From: an uncultured Bacilli bacterium
Lineage (GTDB): Bacteria > Bacillota_I > Bacilli_A > RF39 > UBA660
Reading direction: 5' to 3'
NCBI GenBank assembly: GCA_944363755.1
Contig: CALVVC010000004.1
Coordinates: 1-23,175 of the forward strand
Length of the DNA stretch: 23,175 bases
Positions 1 through 8,345 of this stretch are shown in pieces. The number at the start of each line of letters is the position of its first letter. Position 1 is the first letter of the stretch. The notes under the pieces were generated by a model. It was not told the origin of the DNA, did no database searches, and saw nothing but the letters and a program-made list of their open reading frames with translations. Both the position numbers and the translations under genes were made by a program.

Positions 1-26
1 TTCTCTAGAGGTATATTATATAATAA

Positions 27-68
27 ATGTAACATTTTAAAAAAATCTCTATGTAACATTTTAAAAAA
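27..68. repeat. Direct repeat pair upstream of the adhesin promoter
   Basis: An 18-base sequence, ATGTAACATTTTAAAAAA, occurs at 27-44 and again at 51-68, with start-to-start spacing of 24 bp. A palindrome AACATGTT follows at 74-81. The pair lies upstream of the probable -35 element (94-99) of the surface-adhesin operon, so it could be a regulator binding site. That role is inferred from position only. No known operator is recognised. Confidence 0.5.
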
Positions 69-93
69 GCTTTAACATGTTGCCAAAATTTGC

Positions 94-122
94 TTGCATT
101 TTAAAGTGTTTAGTGATATAAT
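94..122 (+). promoter_or_regulatory. Probable sigma-A promoter of the adhesin/sortase operon
   Basis: TTGCAT (94-99) and TATAAT (117-122) are separated by exactly 17 bp. The -10 element is extended (TGATATAAT from 114). The -35 is a weak match to TTGACA, but the perfect extended -10 and correct spacing make this the likely start of the operon transcript. A strong ribosome binding site (run of six G at 142-147) lies 6 bp before the ATG at 154. Confidence 0.65.
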
Positions 123-153
123 ATAGGCACTAAAACAAATTGGGGGGATAAAT

Positions 154-1974
154 ATGAAAAAAATGAAATTGCATAAATTAAAATTAATGGCAATGACTAT
201 TTTAATTGCAGCACTTGGTGTATTTACTTTTATAGGAGCAAATGCCGCTTCATCAGCACCAACTAGTTTTACTGCAAATAGTGAAAAATTACTAGATGGA
301 TATATCGATAATTGGCATTATGCAAAATTAACAAGTAGTTTAGGAGGCTATGTATATTGTACAGATTTCCATAAAGGTATACCTTATGGAGTACAAATGA
401 CTTTATCGAAAGAAGCACCAGCAGGACTTGCTTATATTATCTCAAACGGGTTTCCAAGAGTTAATATTACGGGGGATTCCGATAAAGATTATTATATTAC
501 TCAAGCTGCTATTTGGTGGTATTTAGATGAAACTACTGGTAGTAACAATTTACCAGATGCCTTTAAATATACAGGGTCTGATCCACATAATATTAGACAT
601 TATATAAGTGAATTAGTAGAAGGTGCTAAAAAACAAACATCATATGCTACACCTGCTATTAAACTTATTAATAATGATTCTACATTGAATTTAACAAGTG
701 ATAAAAAATATTATGAATCAAACACTATAAGTGTAAATACATTATATACAACAGGTAATTATACAGTATCTTTAAATAATGCACCAACAGGAACGATAGT
801 AGTAAATGCTCAAACTGGATCAAATCAAACATCATTCGCTCCTAATGAGAGTTTTAAAATAAGAATACCTGAATCGGCAGTTGATACAGGAAATTTAAAT
901 ATTACTGTAACTGTAACTGCAACAGGATCTATCAATAAAGCATATATGTATAAATCAAGCGATTCTAGTAAACAAGATGTAATGGGATCAATATTATATC
1001 CTGAAACATCAACAATAAAAGATCAAACAAATTTAACATTATCAACAAGTAAAGTAACAATAACTAAAATAGATGATAAAACAGAAAAACCTTTAGCAGG
1101 AGCAGAGTTTATACTAAAAGATAGTAACGGAAAAACAGTTGCAACTTGGACTTCTACAACATCATCTCATGTTATTAAAAACTTACCTAATGGTACTTAT
1201 ACCTTACAAGAAAAGAAAGCTCCAGAAGGTTATGTTTTAAACGATAAAGTTGTAGAGTTTACAATTACAGATACTAATAGAAATATATCTATTAGATTTA
1301 GAAATAAAGAATTTGAAAGAAATGCAACTATTATAAAAATAGATTCTATTACTAAACAACCTGTAGCAGGTGCAACTCTTGTAGTAAAAGATTCAACAGG
1401 TAAAGTAATAGAAGAATTTGTTACAACCAAAGATTCACATAAATTAACTAATCTTAAAGATGGTACCTATACAGTAGAAGAAATTAAAGCTCCAACTGGA
1501 TATGAAAAAACAGATGAAATCTATGAATTTATAATAGATAAAGATAATCGTGATGTAACAGTAACTATTGAAAACAAAGCTATTGAAAAGCTAGTAAACA
1601 TTCTAAAAGTAGATGCTAAAACTGGTAATCCACTACCAGGTGCAACTCTTGTAGTAAAAGATTCAACAGGTAAAGTAATAGAAGAATTTGTTACAACAGA
1701 AGAGCAACATACTATAACAAACCTAAAAGATGGAGAATATACAGTAGAAGAAATTAAAGCACCATCTGGTTATAAGAAAACTGATGAAGTTTATAAATTC
1801 ACAATTAGTGATGAAACACCTACTGCTTTAGTTATCTTTGAAAATAATGAAATAGTAGAAGTTCCATTTACTGGAAGTAATAAATCCCTAATAAGTACTT
1901 TATTTGGATCAGTACTTTTGATATCCGGAGTAGGATTCGTATACTACAATGGTAAGAAACAAAAAGTTAAATAA
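154..1974 (+). CDS. Thioester-domain, CnaB-repeat, sortase-anchored surface adhesin
   Basis: This 606-residue cell-wall protein has a basic N-terminus and hydrophobic signal peptide (about 1-31). A thioester domain follows, in which Cys69 (YVYCTDF) and Gln117 (ITQAAIWWY) are the likely cross-linking pair; such domains bond covalently to host or other surface molecules. After a beta-rich linker (about 170-295) come three CnaB/SpaA-type domains with a strict 90-residue period. Their predicted isopeptide Lys-Asn pairs are K305/N384, K395/N474 and K485/N564, with catalytic Glu at 353, 443 and 533. The C-terminus has a sorting signal VPFTG (570-574), a hydrophobic span and a basic tail. VPFTG departs from canonical LPXTG and matches use by the dedicated sortase encoded next, whose start codon lies inside this gene. 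The architecture is like thioester adhesins or minor pilins. The binding target is unknown. Confidence 0.93.
   Translation: MKKMKLHKLKLMAMTILIAALGVFTFIGANAASSAPTSFTANSEKLLDGYIDNWHYAKLTSSLGGYVYCTDFHKGIPYGVQMTLSKEAPAGLAYIISNGFPRVNITGDSDKDYYITQAAIWWYLDETTGSNNLPDAFKYTGSDPHNIRHYISELVEGAKKQTSYATPAIKLINNDSTLNLTSDKKYYESNTISVNTLYTTGNYTVSLNNAPTGTIVVNAQTGSNQTSFAPNESFKIRIPESAVDTGNLNITVTVTATGSINKAYMYKSSDSSKQDVMGSILYPETSTIKDQTNLTLSTSKVTITKIDDKTEKPLAGAEFILKDSNGKTVATWTSTTSSHVIKNLPNGTYTLQEKKAPEGYVLNDKVVEFTITDTNRNISIRFRNKEFERNATIIKIDSITKQPVAGATLVVKDSTGKVIEEFVTTKDSHKLTNLKDGTYTVEEIKAPTGYEKTDEIYEFIIDKDNRDVTVTIENKAIEKLVNILKVDAKTGNPLPGATLVVKDSTGKVIEEFVTTEEQHTITNLKDGEYTVEEIKAPSGYKKTDEVYKFTISDETPTALVIFENNEIVEVPFTGSNKSLISTLFGSVLLISGVGFVYYNGKKQKVK
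1367..1697 (+). repeat. Near-identical DNA in CnaB domains 2 and 3
   Basis: Bases 1367-1427 and 1637-1697 are identical over 61 bp and are offset by exactly 270 bp (90 codons, one CnaB domain). The remaining parts of the two domains are more diverged. This indicates recent duplication or homogenisation of the stalk repeats, which in such adhesins is known to change stalk length. Confidence 0.85.
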
Positions 1975-2605
1975 GAAGAAAAGAATCTCTCCTAGTACAG
2001 TCGCTCTTATTGGAGCCTTTGTAATAACACTCGGAGGATTCTTTATTCTTTATAATTTCATCAGTGAAAAAAAACTCTTTGCATATGACTATATGAATGA
2101 ACAACTATATAAAAAACAAGAAACAGAAATATATAGTGTAAATACAACAGAGATTACTACTGATGAAAAAGAAACAACTAAAGAGAATTATCAAGATATT
2201 GAAAGTTATATAGGTTACTTAGAAATACCTAAAATAAAGTTTAGAAGGGGTTTTTACAATATTAATTCAAAGCTTAATACAGTAGAAGCAAATATAGAAA
2301 TAATAAAAGGTAGTGATTTGCCTGATGTTAATAATGGTAACTTAATAATAGCAGGGCACTCTGGTACTGGTTGGAAAGCATTTTTTAAAGATTTATATAA
2401 ACTAGAAGTAGGAGATGAAGCGATAGTTACCTATGCAGGATTAAATTATACCTATAAAATAACAAATATATATAAAGAAAAAAATACAGGTACTGTCTCT
2501 ATTAAGAGAAATTATGCTAAGAGAACTCTTACCTTAATTACCTGTACTAAAGATGATAGTTCTACTCAAACTATATATATAGCAGAATTATCATCAATTG
2601 AATAA
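1949..2605 (+). CDS. Class C/D-like sortase, membrane-anchored transpeptidase
   Basis: This 218-residue sortase has a basic N-terminus, one membrane anchor (about residues 18-38), a linker and an extracellular catalytic domain. Catalytic His137 lies in IIAGHSGTGW and Cys199 in TLTLITCTKDD. The catalytic Arg normally found a few residues after the Cys is not obvious: the matching strand reads STQTIYIAEL with Gln207, and the nearest Arg (192) precedes the Cys. It should cleave the VPFTG signal of the upstream adhesin and attach it to the wall or to a neighbouring subunit. The ATG at 1949 overlaps the adhesin end by 26 bp. No strong ribosome binding site is seen, so translation is probably coupled. 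No in-frame start lies between 1949 and the membrane segment. Confidence 0.9.
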   Translation: MVRNKKLNKKKRISPSTVALIGAFVITLGGFFILYNFISEKKLFAYDYMNEQLYKKQETEIYSVNTTEITTDEKETTKENYQDIESYIGYLEIPKIKFRRGFYNINSKLNTVEANIEIIKGSDLPDVNNGNLIIAGHSGTGWKAFFKDLYKLEVGDEAIVTYAGLNYTYKITNIYKEKNTGTVSIKRNYAKRTLTLITCTKDDSSTQTIYIAELSSIE

Positions 2606-2619
2606 AGGGGGTGTTATTA

Positions 2620-3474
2620 ATGAATCCTTTATCATTGATAACCAAAGTACAAACAGTTTTTGATTTAATTATATCTAAAAATTTATATTTAATGATATTA
2701 GCATTAATAGTAATTCTAACAATCATATTTATTACTACTAATGGATCTAACAGAAAACAAAGTAGAAGAACTTATATTCTTTTATACTTAGCAGGTTTTA
2801 TCTTTATAGCAGTAGAGTATGGAAACAGTTTTATGACTTTGCTAGATTATGCTATTAATGAAGTATTTATAACTTATTACTTTCCAAATATTGTTATTTA
2901 TATTCTTATGCTAATCATAACAAACATTGTACTATTTAAAACAATATTTAGTAATAAGGCAGAGTTTAAATTGAAAGTTATAAATAGTACCGCTTTTGCA
3001 ATTATCATGTATCTATTTATACTAGCCATATCACAAATTACAACACTTGAACTAGATGTCTTTAATATAACAGAATTATATAGTAGTAATGCCGTTAGAA
3101 GTATCTTAGAACTAAGTATGTTTATCTTTGTTTTCTGGATAGCTATTCTACTAATATACTATTTAATTAGAAAATATCAATATAAACATAATTTAATTCA
3201 AGTAGAATCTTTTACAAACTATAATATAATTCGTGATTTTGATGTAAAAGAAGCTTATAAAGTTCCTAAGAAACAAGTTATTATAGAAGATAAAAAAGAA
3301 GAACAACCTGCTATAAATTTATTAGGACAAAACTTTACTATAGATGAATATAAACTTATGGTTAAGATACTAAAAGAAGAAAAAGAGAAAGAAGAAGTAA
3401 AAGAAGAAGTAAAAACTGTTGAAGATAACCCTTTAACAGAATTAAATAAATTATATCAGAGTATAAGAGATTAG
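2620..3474 (+). CDS. Five-TM membrane protein with charged cytoplasmic tail, unknown function
   Basis: I do not recognise a family. From the ATG at 2620 the product has 284 residues. This start is preferred over the in-frame GTG at 2611, which lies inside the ribosome binding site AAGGGGGTG (2605-2613). About five hydrophobic segments (roughly 22-40, 52-69, 85-108, 118-139 and 163-185) are followed by a soluble tail of about 100 residues ending in a Lys/Glu-rich stretch (KEEKEKEEVKEEVKT) likely to form a helix or coiled coil. It lies 14 bp after the sortase gene and shares the terminator at 3465-3496, so it belongs to the adhesin operon. A role in assembling, sensing or regulating the surface structure is only inferred from context. 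Confidence 0.8.
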   Translation: MNPLSLITKVQTVFDLIISKNLYLMILALIVILTIIFITTNGSNRKQSRRTYILLYLAGFIFIAVEYGNSFMTLLDYAINEVFITYYFPNIVIYILMLIITNIVLFKTIFSNKAEFKLKVINSTAFAIIMYLFILAISQITTLELDVFNITELYSSNAVRSILELSMFIFVFWIAILLIYYLIRKYQYKHNLIQVESFTNYNIIRDFDVKEAYKVPKKQVIIEDKKEEQPAINLLGQNFTIDEYKLMVKILKEEKEKEEVKEEVKTVEDNPLTELNKLYQSIRD

Positions 3475-3496
3475 TTAAAATACTATCTCTTTTTTC
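3465..3496 (+). terminator. Rho-independent terminator of the adhesin operon
   Basis: AAGAGAT (3465-3471) plus AGT (3473-3475) pair with ACT (3482-3484) plus ATCTCTT (3485-3491), leaving a one-base bulge and a 6-base loop, followed by a T run. The stop codon TAG (3472-3474) of the membrane-protein gene lies inside the stem. Confidence 0.85.
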
Positions 3497-3503
3497 TCTT
3501 GCA

Positions 3504-3509
3504 TATAAT
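3504..3509 (+). promoter_or_regulatory. Possible -10 element for the 3524 gene
   Basis: TATAAT immediately follows the terminator T run in the context TTGCATATAAT. No convincing -35 is present at 17 bp. Transcription from here would start about 8 bases before the ATG at 3524, leaving only a short GGTGAT as ribosome binding site. Confidence 0.4.
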
Positions 3510-3523
3510 TTATTGGTGATAAA

Positions 3524-4447
3524 ATGTTAACAGAAGAAGAGTTTTATAAAGAATCTATAGATGCTAATCTATATTATCTAAGGGCATTAAGAGACTTTTG
3601 CATTAATATTGCTCTTTCATTTTATGGTAATAATCCATATAAAGAAAGAAGTGAAACACTTGCTAAAAAAAGTCAAGATTTAGGAAGAGAAACAGTAACA
3701 CTTACTAATGGAAAAGTACCTTCTAAAGGGTTTGACTATAAGATATTTTATACAGAGTATACTCTACCTATAGAAAAACTAACAGAAAAACTTTTTAATT
3801 TAAGTCTTAGTACAGATATAACAGAAAAACAACTTGAACTAACACCTACAGATACCTTTGAAATAACTGATGAACTAATAAGAATAATGACTTCTATTAA
3901 TGATAGAGCCTTAAGTATTGCCAATGATTTTTTAGAACTAGCTAAAGAAATAAGAGAAGAAATGACTACTAATAATCTATTCTCATACTCATATCCTGCT
4001 ATGTATAATTTTATGATTATAACAATTGAACTATATATAGGAGAGTTAAATAGACTAAAAGAAAAAATAAAAAAAGATCCAATTATCGCCTTAGATACAG
4101 AATATGGCTACAATATAGCAGCATATGAAATAACATCATTCTTAAGAGGTTTAATAGATACAAATGCTACTTCATATATAGAAGTATTAAATAACATTTT
4201 AAACGAAATATATCCAAAGTTACTTGAAGATTATAATAACTTACCACTATCCCCAGAAAATCAATTAAGTCTAACAGAAAGAAGTATTACAGTTATAAGA
4301 AGAATAAGACTATTAATAAAAGATATGATAAAAGATTTACTAGATGTTAAACTATATTTTATAATAGAGCCTCTTGCCTTAGATAATTTCTATCGTAATA
4401 TAAACTATTTTCTCTATGTGCTTAATACTGATATAAAAGAAGAATAA
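3524..4447 (+). CDS. All-helical protein, possibly DUF2935-like
   Basis: This is a 307-residue protein with no signal peptide or membrane span, predicted almost wholly alpha-helical. The opening LTEEEFYKESIDANLYYLRALRDF and the two-half helical layout recall DUF2935 proteins, which are doubled hemerythrin-like bundles in Firmicutes. The His/Glu metal ligands of that family are not evident, so if related it has probably lost metal binding. It is monocistronic, lying between the terminator at 3465-3496 and another at 4436-4467. Start at 3524 is preceded by GGTGAT (3515-3520), complementary to the 16S end but only 3 bp away. Function is unknown. Confidence 0.75.
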   Translation: MLTEEEFYKESIDANLYYLRALRDFCINIALSFYGNNPYKERSETLAKKSQDLGRETVTLTNGKVPSKGFDYKIFYTEYTLPIEKLTEKLFNLSLSTDITEKQLELTPTDTFEITDELIRIMTSINDRALSIANDFLELAKEIREEMTTNNLFSYSYPAMYNFMIITIELYIGELNRLKEKIKKDPIIALDTEYGYNIAAYEITSFLRGLIDTNATSYIEVLNNILNEIYPKLLEDYNNLPLSPENQLSLTERSITVIRRIRLLIKDMIKDLLDVKLYFIIEPLALDNFYRNINYFLYVLNTDIKEE

Positions 4448-4467
4448 AGAGTTCTTCTTTTTCTTTT
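4436..4467 (+). terminator. Rho-independent terminator after the helical protein gene
   Basis: AAAGAAGAA (4436-4444) pairs perfectly with TTCTTCTTT (4452-4460) around a 7-base loop, followed by TTCTTTT. The stop codon TAA (4445-4447) forms the start of the loop. Confidence 0.8.
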
Positions 4468-4483
4468 CCCCTTAAAGAAATAA

Positions 4484-4492
4484 TGATATAAT
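4484..4492 (+). promoter_or_regulatory. Extended -10 promoter of pcrA
   Basis: TGATATAAT is a perfect extended -10 element, 24 bp upstream of the pcrA ATG. No good -35 is present, as is common with extended -10 promoters. The same TGATATAAT occurs in the adhesin promoter at 114-122. As no terminator is seen after pcrA, this promoter may also feed the LRR module downstream. Confidence 0.6.
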
Positions 4493-4515
4493 GAAATAGG
4501 AAGTAGGTAATAATT

Positions 4516-6609
4516 ATGATAGATTTAGATAACTTAAATAAAGAACAAAAAAAAGCCGTTTTATATAATGAAGGACCTCTTTTAATATTAGCAGGAGCTG
4601 GATCTGGTAAGACTAAAGTATTAACAACCAAAATTGCTTATTTAATAGAAGAATTAGATATATCTCCTTATGAGATACTTGCAATAACATTTACTAATAA
4701 AGCAGCTTTAGAAATGAAAGAACGCGTTGATAAAATGATAGGATCTATCGCTAAAAATATTCAAATATCAACATTCCATTCATTCGGACTTAAAATATTA
4801 AGAGAAAACTATAATAAATTAGATTATACAAATAACTTTGTTATTATGGATAGTGATGACTCCCTAACTATTGTAAAGAAAATATTAAAAAGCCTAAACT
4901 ATGACCCTAAGATTTATAATCCTAAAGCGATTAGAAATAAAATAAGTAATTGTAAAAACGAACTTGTTTCTCCAAAAGACTATGAAAGATATATTGCTAG
5001 TGATTATGATAATGTCATAAGTGAAGTCTATTATAAATATGAAGATAAACTAAAGAAAAACAATGCTGTGGATTTTGATGATTTACTGCTACTACCTATA
5101 ACTTTATTTAGAAAATATCCTGAGGTTTTACAAAAATATCAAGAACGTTATAAATATATATTAATAGATGAGTATCAAGATACTAATGAAGCTCAGTATA
5201 TCTTATCTAAAATGATAAGTGCTAAATATAAAAATATTTGTGTAGTAGGAGATGCTGATCAAGCGATATATGGGTTTAGAGGGGCTAATTATAAAAATAT
5301 CTTAAACTTTGAAAAAGATTATCCTAATGCCTTAAGTATTAAGTTGGAACAAAATTATCGTTCTACTAAAACAATATTAGATGCTGCAAACTGTGTTATT
5401 AAAAATAATGAAAAAAGAAAAGAGAAAAATCTTTGGTCTACTAAAGGAGAAGGAGATAAAATTACCTATTATAGAGCCTACGATGAAAAAGATGAAAGTC
5501 ACTATACTGCTATGGAGATAAAAAAACTATTAGATAGTGGTAAAGATGCTAGTGATATCGCTATACTTTATAGAACTAATGCTCAGTCCCGTGTAATTGA
5601 AGAAGAACTATTAAAAGATAATATTCCTTATCGTATCGTTGGAGGATTCAGTTTCTATCAAAGAAAAGAGATTAAAGACTTACTAGCATACCTTAAATTA
5701 ATTTATAATCCTAAAGATGATATAAGTTTTTTAAGAGTTATTAATACTCCTAAAAGAGGAATAGGACTAAAAAGTATAGAACATTTAACCGAAAAAGCAG
5801 ATAGTTTAGGAGTAAGTTTATATGAAGCGATAGATGGGGGTAAAGAAGAAAACTTTAAAAAAATAATAGAATCTCTTAAAAAAGTATCAGAAAATGTAAC
5901 TTTAACTGAGTTAATAGATATAGTTTTAGATACTACCGGAATAAAGCAAGAACTAGTTAGTGAGAAAAGTATTGAAAGTGAAGTTAGATTAGAAAACCTT
6001 GAGGAGTTTAAGTCTATTACTAAAGCTTTCGAAGAAAGAATGGGTTTAGTATCTTTAGAAGACTTCTTATATGAAGTAAGTTTAGTTAATGATAAAGATG
6101 AATATAAAGATTCACGAAATAAAGTAAGTCTAATGACTATTCACTCTGTTAAAGGATTAGAATATGATATTGTCTTTGTTTTAGGACTTGAAGAAGGAAT
6201 ATTTCCTCATCGCAACTCATTAATGAATGCAAGTGAAACAGAAGAAGAAAGACGACTTTGTTATGTTGCCATAACTAGAGCGAAAGAAAAACTATATCTT
6301 TTAAATGCTAGAAGAAGAGTATTATTTGGAGAAGATAGCATTAATCCACCAAGTAGATTTATAAATGAGATAGATGAGAGTCTAATTGATAGTAATACTA
6401 AAAGAAAAGAAGAAGTTAAACAAATCAATAAAGAAGATGTTATTAGAGATGAAAATGTAGATTATCAAGTTGGTGATTATGTAGTACATGAACATTTTGG
6501 AGCAGGTAAAGTAGTAGATGTTACTAATTCTCTAGTCAGTGTCGCTTTTAAACATCCTTATGGAATTAAAAAGTTAATGAAAAATCATAAGAGTTTAACG
6601 AAAATATAA
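4516..6609 (+). CDS. pcrA: ATP-dependent DNA helicase PcrA (UvrD/Rep family)
   Basis: This superfamily 1A 3'-5' helicase acts in repair, replication restart and clearing RecA filaments. The 697 residues carry all the expected motifs: Walker A GAGSGKT (27-33), motif II DEYQD with D218/E219, VVGDADQAIYGFRGA (motif III), QNYRST (motif IV), TIHSVKGLEYD (motif V) and VAITRAKEKL (motif VI). The C-terminal basic tail with DYVVHEHFGAGKVVDV is the Tudor-like RNA-polymerase-binding module of PcrA. Length is slightly below the usual 720-740. The start at 4516 follows AGGAAGTAGG. In Bacillus relatives pcrA is followed directly by ligA; here ligA comes about 6.1 kb later. The stop codon lies 11 bp before the LRR gene at 6621, implying read-through transcription. 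Confidence 0.97.
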   Translation: MIDLDNLNKEQKKAVLYNEGPLLILAGAGSGKTKVLTTKIAYLIEELDISPYEILAITFTNKAALEMKERVDKMIGSIAKNIQISTFHSFGLKILRENYNKLDYTNNFVIMDSDDSLTIVKKILKSLNYDPKIYNPKAIRNKISNCKNELVSPKDYERYIASDYDNVISEVYYKYEDKLKKNNAVDFDDLLLLPITLFRKYPEVLQKYQERYKYILIDEYQDTNEAQYILSKMISAKYKNICVVGDADQAIYGFRGANYKNILNFEKDYPNALSIKLEQNYRSTKTILDAANCVIKNNEKRKEKNLWSTKGEGDKITYYRAYDEKDESHYTAMEIKKLLDSGKDASDIAILYRTNAQSRVIEEELLKDNIPYRIVGGFSFYQRKEIKDLLAYLKLIYNPKDDISFLRVINTPKRGIGLKSIEHLTEKADSLGVSLYEAIDGGKEENFKKIIESLKKVSENVTLTELIDIVLDTTGIKQELVSEKSIESEVRLENLEEFKSITKAFEERMGLVSLEDFLYEVSLVNDKDEYKDSRNKVSLMTIHSVKGLEYDIVFVLGLEEGIFPHRNSLMNASETEEERRLCYVAITRAKEKLYLLNARRRVLFGEDSINPPSRFINEIDESLIDSNTKRKEEVKQINKEDVIRDENVDYQVGDYVVHEHFGAGKVVDVTNSLVSVAFKHPYGIKKLMKNHKSLTKI

Positions 6610-6620
6610 AGGAGGAAGTT

Positions 6621-8345
6621 ATGAATAAAGATTTAAAAATAATAAAGAAAAAATATGGCGAAGAAATGATGCATCTTTGTCGTGAATTATTTCCTACCTT
6701 ATTAGAACATGAAGGCTTGTTACCAAAGTTATTACATGATAACTTTAAAGAAAGCAGGTCATTAGTTAAAGACATTATAGATAATAATCTAGAAGAAGAA
6801 TTTAAAAATTATATATATAATCAAGTTGATGTCGAAAATAACTATGAAGAAGTTGTATCTAAAAGACCAGAAGAATTATTAAAAGAAGCAGGATATAAAC
6901 TATATGAATGTCATAGCGAAGAAGAAATACAAAGTTTCAAGAAATATTATGCTGAAGGAGAGGAGTTATGCACATTTCGCGGTGGTAGATTAAATAGATG
7001 TTTTGTATTTTTTGCCATAAAAGAAAATGTAGATGAAATAAAAAGAGAAAACTTTCCAAACCCAGAAAGGCAAGATAAATATGGAACATCAGTTATAAGT
7101 ATTCAGTTTACTAGAGATGATAGTCATACTCTATCTATTAAAAACAGATATAATCATACTGTAAATAATCCTGATTCAACTTTTGGTAACAACTTAGATA
7201 ATATTATACCAGGACTTACAGCAAGTTTTGATAAGTATTATGGAACGCACCAATCTCATTTACAAAAAACGTTTGAAATTCCTGGTTATGTAAGAGCGAA
7301 CGATGGAAAATATTATAAATACAATTATGAAATAAATAATATTTATTACTGTGAAAATAATATAATAATAGATAACTTTGAAGTAAAAGAGTATCCTCAT
7401 GAACAATATGTTGTATTAGATTATTTTATTTTAGATTTAAAAAATAAGAAGATAAGACTTTATGATAAATATATCAGTGATTGTTTTCCTGATACAATTG
7501 GTGAAATATGTGATATAAAAATAGAAAAAGATAAAGATAATAAAAATATTTTAATAAAAACTGATGCTAGTGGCGGAGTAGATATAGTTATAACATTAGA
7601 TAAAAATAACAAAATAGTTGAACTAAAGAACAATAAGTTGGAAAAAATAGGAGATTGTTTTCTGCGCCATAATAAAGTATTAACAAGTATATCCTTACCA
7701 AATGTAATAACATTAGGTTGGAGTTTTCTCTTTAGTAATAACTCTCTAACAAACATATCTTTACCAAATGCAACAACGATAGGTAATAAGTTTCTTTTTA
7801 ATAATAGATCTTTAACAAGTATATCCTTACCAAATGCTACAAGCATAGGTAATTGTTTTCTTTTTAATAACAAATCATTAACGAGTATAGAATTGCCAAA
7901 TGTTAGAAGCATAGATTATGATTTTCTTTCTCAAAATAATGCATTAACAAGTATAGAATTACCAAATGTTACAAGCATAAGTAATCGTTTTCTTTACTTT
8001 AATAACTCATTAATAAGTATAGAACTACCAAATGCTACAAGCATAGGTCATGGTTTTCTTACTTATAATAACGCATTAACAAGTATAGAATTACCAAATG
8101 TCGAAAACATAGGTAATGAGTTTCTTTATAAAAATAACTCTTTAACACATATAGAATTACCAAACGTAAGAAATATAGGTGATTGGTTCCTTAATAGAAA
8201 TACATCATTAACAAGCATAGAATTACCAAGTGCTGAAATCATAGGAGACCTCTTCTGTGATAAATGTAAAAACATAGATACAGTTAATATTCCATTAATA
8301 CCAGAATTAGAAGAAAGATTACAAGCCAAAGGCAAGCATTTATAA
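6621..8345 (+). CDS. LRR protein copy 1 with unrecognised N-terminal domain
   Basis: This is a 574-residue, probably cytosolic protein with no signal peptide, membrane span or anchor. Residues 1-120 are helical and charged. About 95-340 is a mixed domain containing ECHSEEE, GEELCTF, NRCFVFFAIK and LSIKNRYNHTVNN, which I cannot assign to a named family. After a short capping segment, nine 22-residue repeats (353-550) of the form LTSISLPNxTTIGxxFLxxN follow. These resemble the bacterial BspA/LRR_5 type, with repeats 4-9 using SIELP rather than SISLP. A degenerate cap (551-574) ends in LEERLQAKGKHL. The start follows AAGGAGG right after pcrA. The gene is duplicated at 8682, each copy followed by the same 96-residue gene. 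LRR arrays bind proteins; partner and role are unknown. Confidence 0.9.
   Translation: MNKDLKIIKKKYGEEMMHLCRELFPTLLEHEGLLPKLLHDNFKESRSLVKDIIDNNLEEEFKNYIYNQVDVENNYEEVVSKRPEELLKEAGYKLYECHSEEEIQSFKKYYAEGEELCTFRGGRLNRCFVFFAIKENVDEIKRENFPNPERQDKYGTSVISIQFTRDDSHTLSIKNRYNHTVNNPDSTFGNNLDNIIPGLTASFDKYYGTHQSHLQKTFEIPGYVRANDGKYYKYNYEINNIYYCENNIIIDNFEVKEYPHEQYVVLDYFILDLKNKKIRLYDKYISDCFPDTIGEICDIKIEKDKDNKNILIKTDASGGVDIVITLDKNNKIVELKNNKLEKIGDCFLRHNKVLTSISLPNVITLGWSFLFSNNSLTNISLPNATTIGNKFLFNNRSLTSISLPNATSIGNCFLFNNKSLTSIELPNVRSIDYDFLSQNNALTSIELPNVTSISNRFLYFNNSLISIELPNATSIGHGFLTYNNALTSIELPNVENIGNEFLYKNNSLTHIELPNVRNIGDWFLNRNTSLTSIELPSAEIIGDLFCDKCKNIDTVNIPLIPELEERLQAKGKHL
6987..7571 (+). repeat. 585-bp perfect repeat, copy 1 (mate 9048-9632)
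   Basis: Bases 6987-7571 are identical to 9048-9632 (offset 2061), covering the middle of the N-terminal domain of both LRR genes. Immediately upstream (first about 120 codons) the two copies differ at about 15 residues and many silent sites, so identity begins and ends abruptly. Confidence 0.9.
7677..8270 (+). repeat. Nine 66-bp coding LRR repeats
   Basis: Nine in-frame units of 66 bp (22 codons) encode residues 353-550 of LRR copy 1. Units 1-3 are of the SISLP type and nearly identical in DNA to units in copy 2. Units 4-9 are of a SIELP type not found in copy 2. Confidence 0.92.

Noticed and set aside
27..68. Two-copy repeat as a possible minimal CRISPR
   Set aside because: Only two copies of a low-complexity AT-rich motif with a 6-base gap, no cas genes nearby; a regulatory repeat is the better reading.
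7460..7912. 150-codon open frame on the minus strand inside LRR copy 1
   Set aside because: It is the antisense of the 66-bp coding repeats, which keep a frame open by periodicity. There is no RBS, and its composition is that of reverse-translated LRRs.
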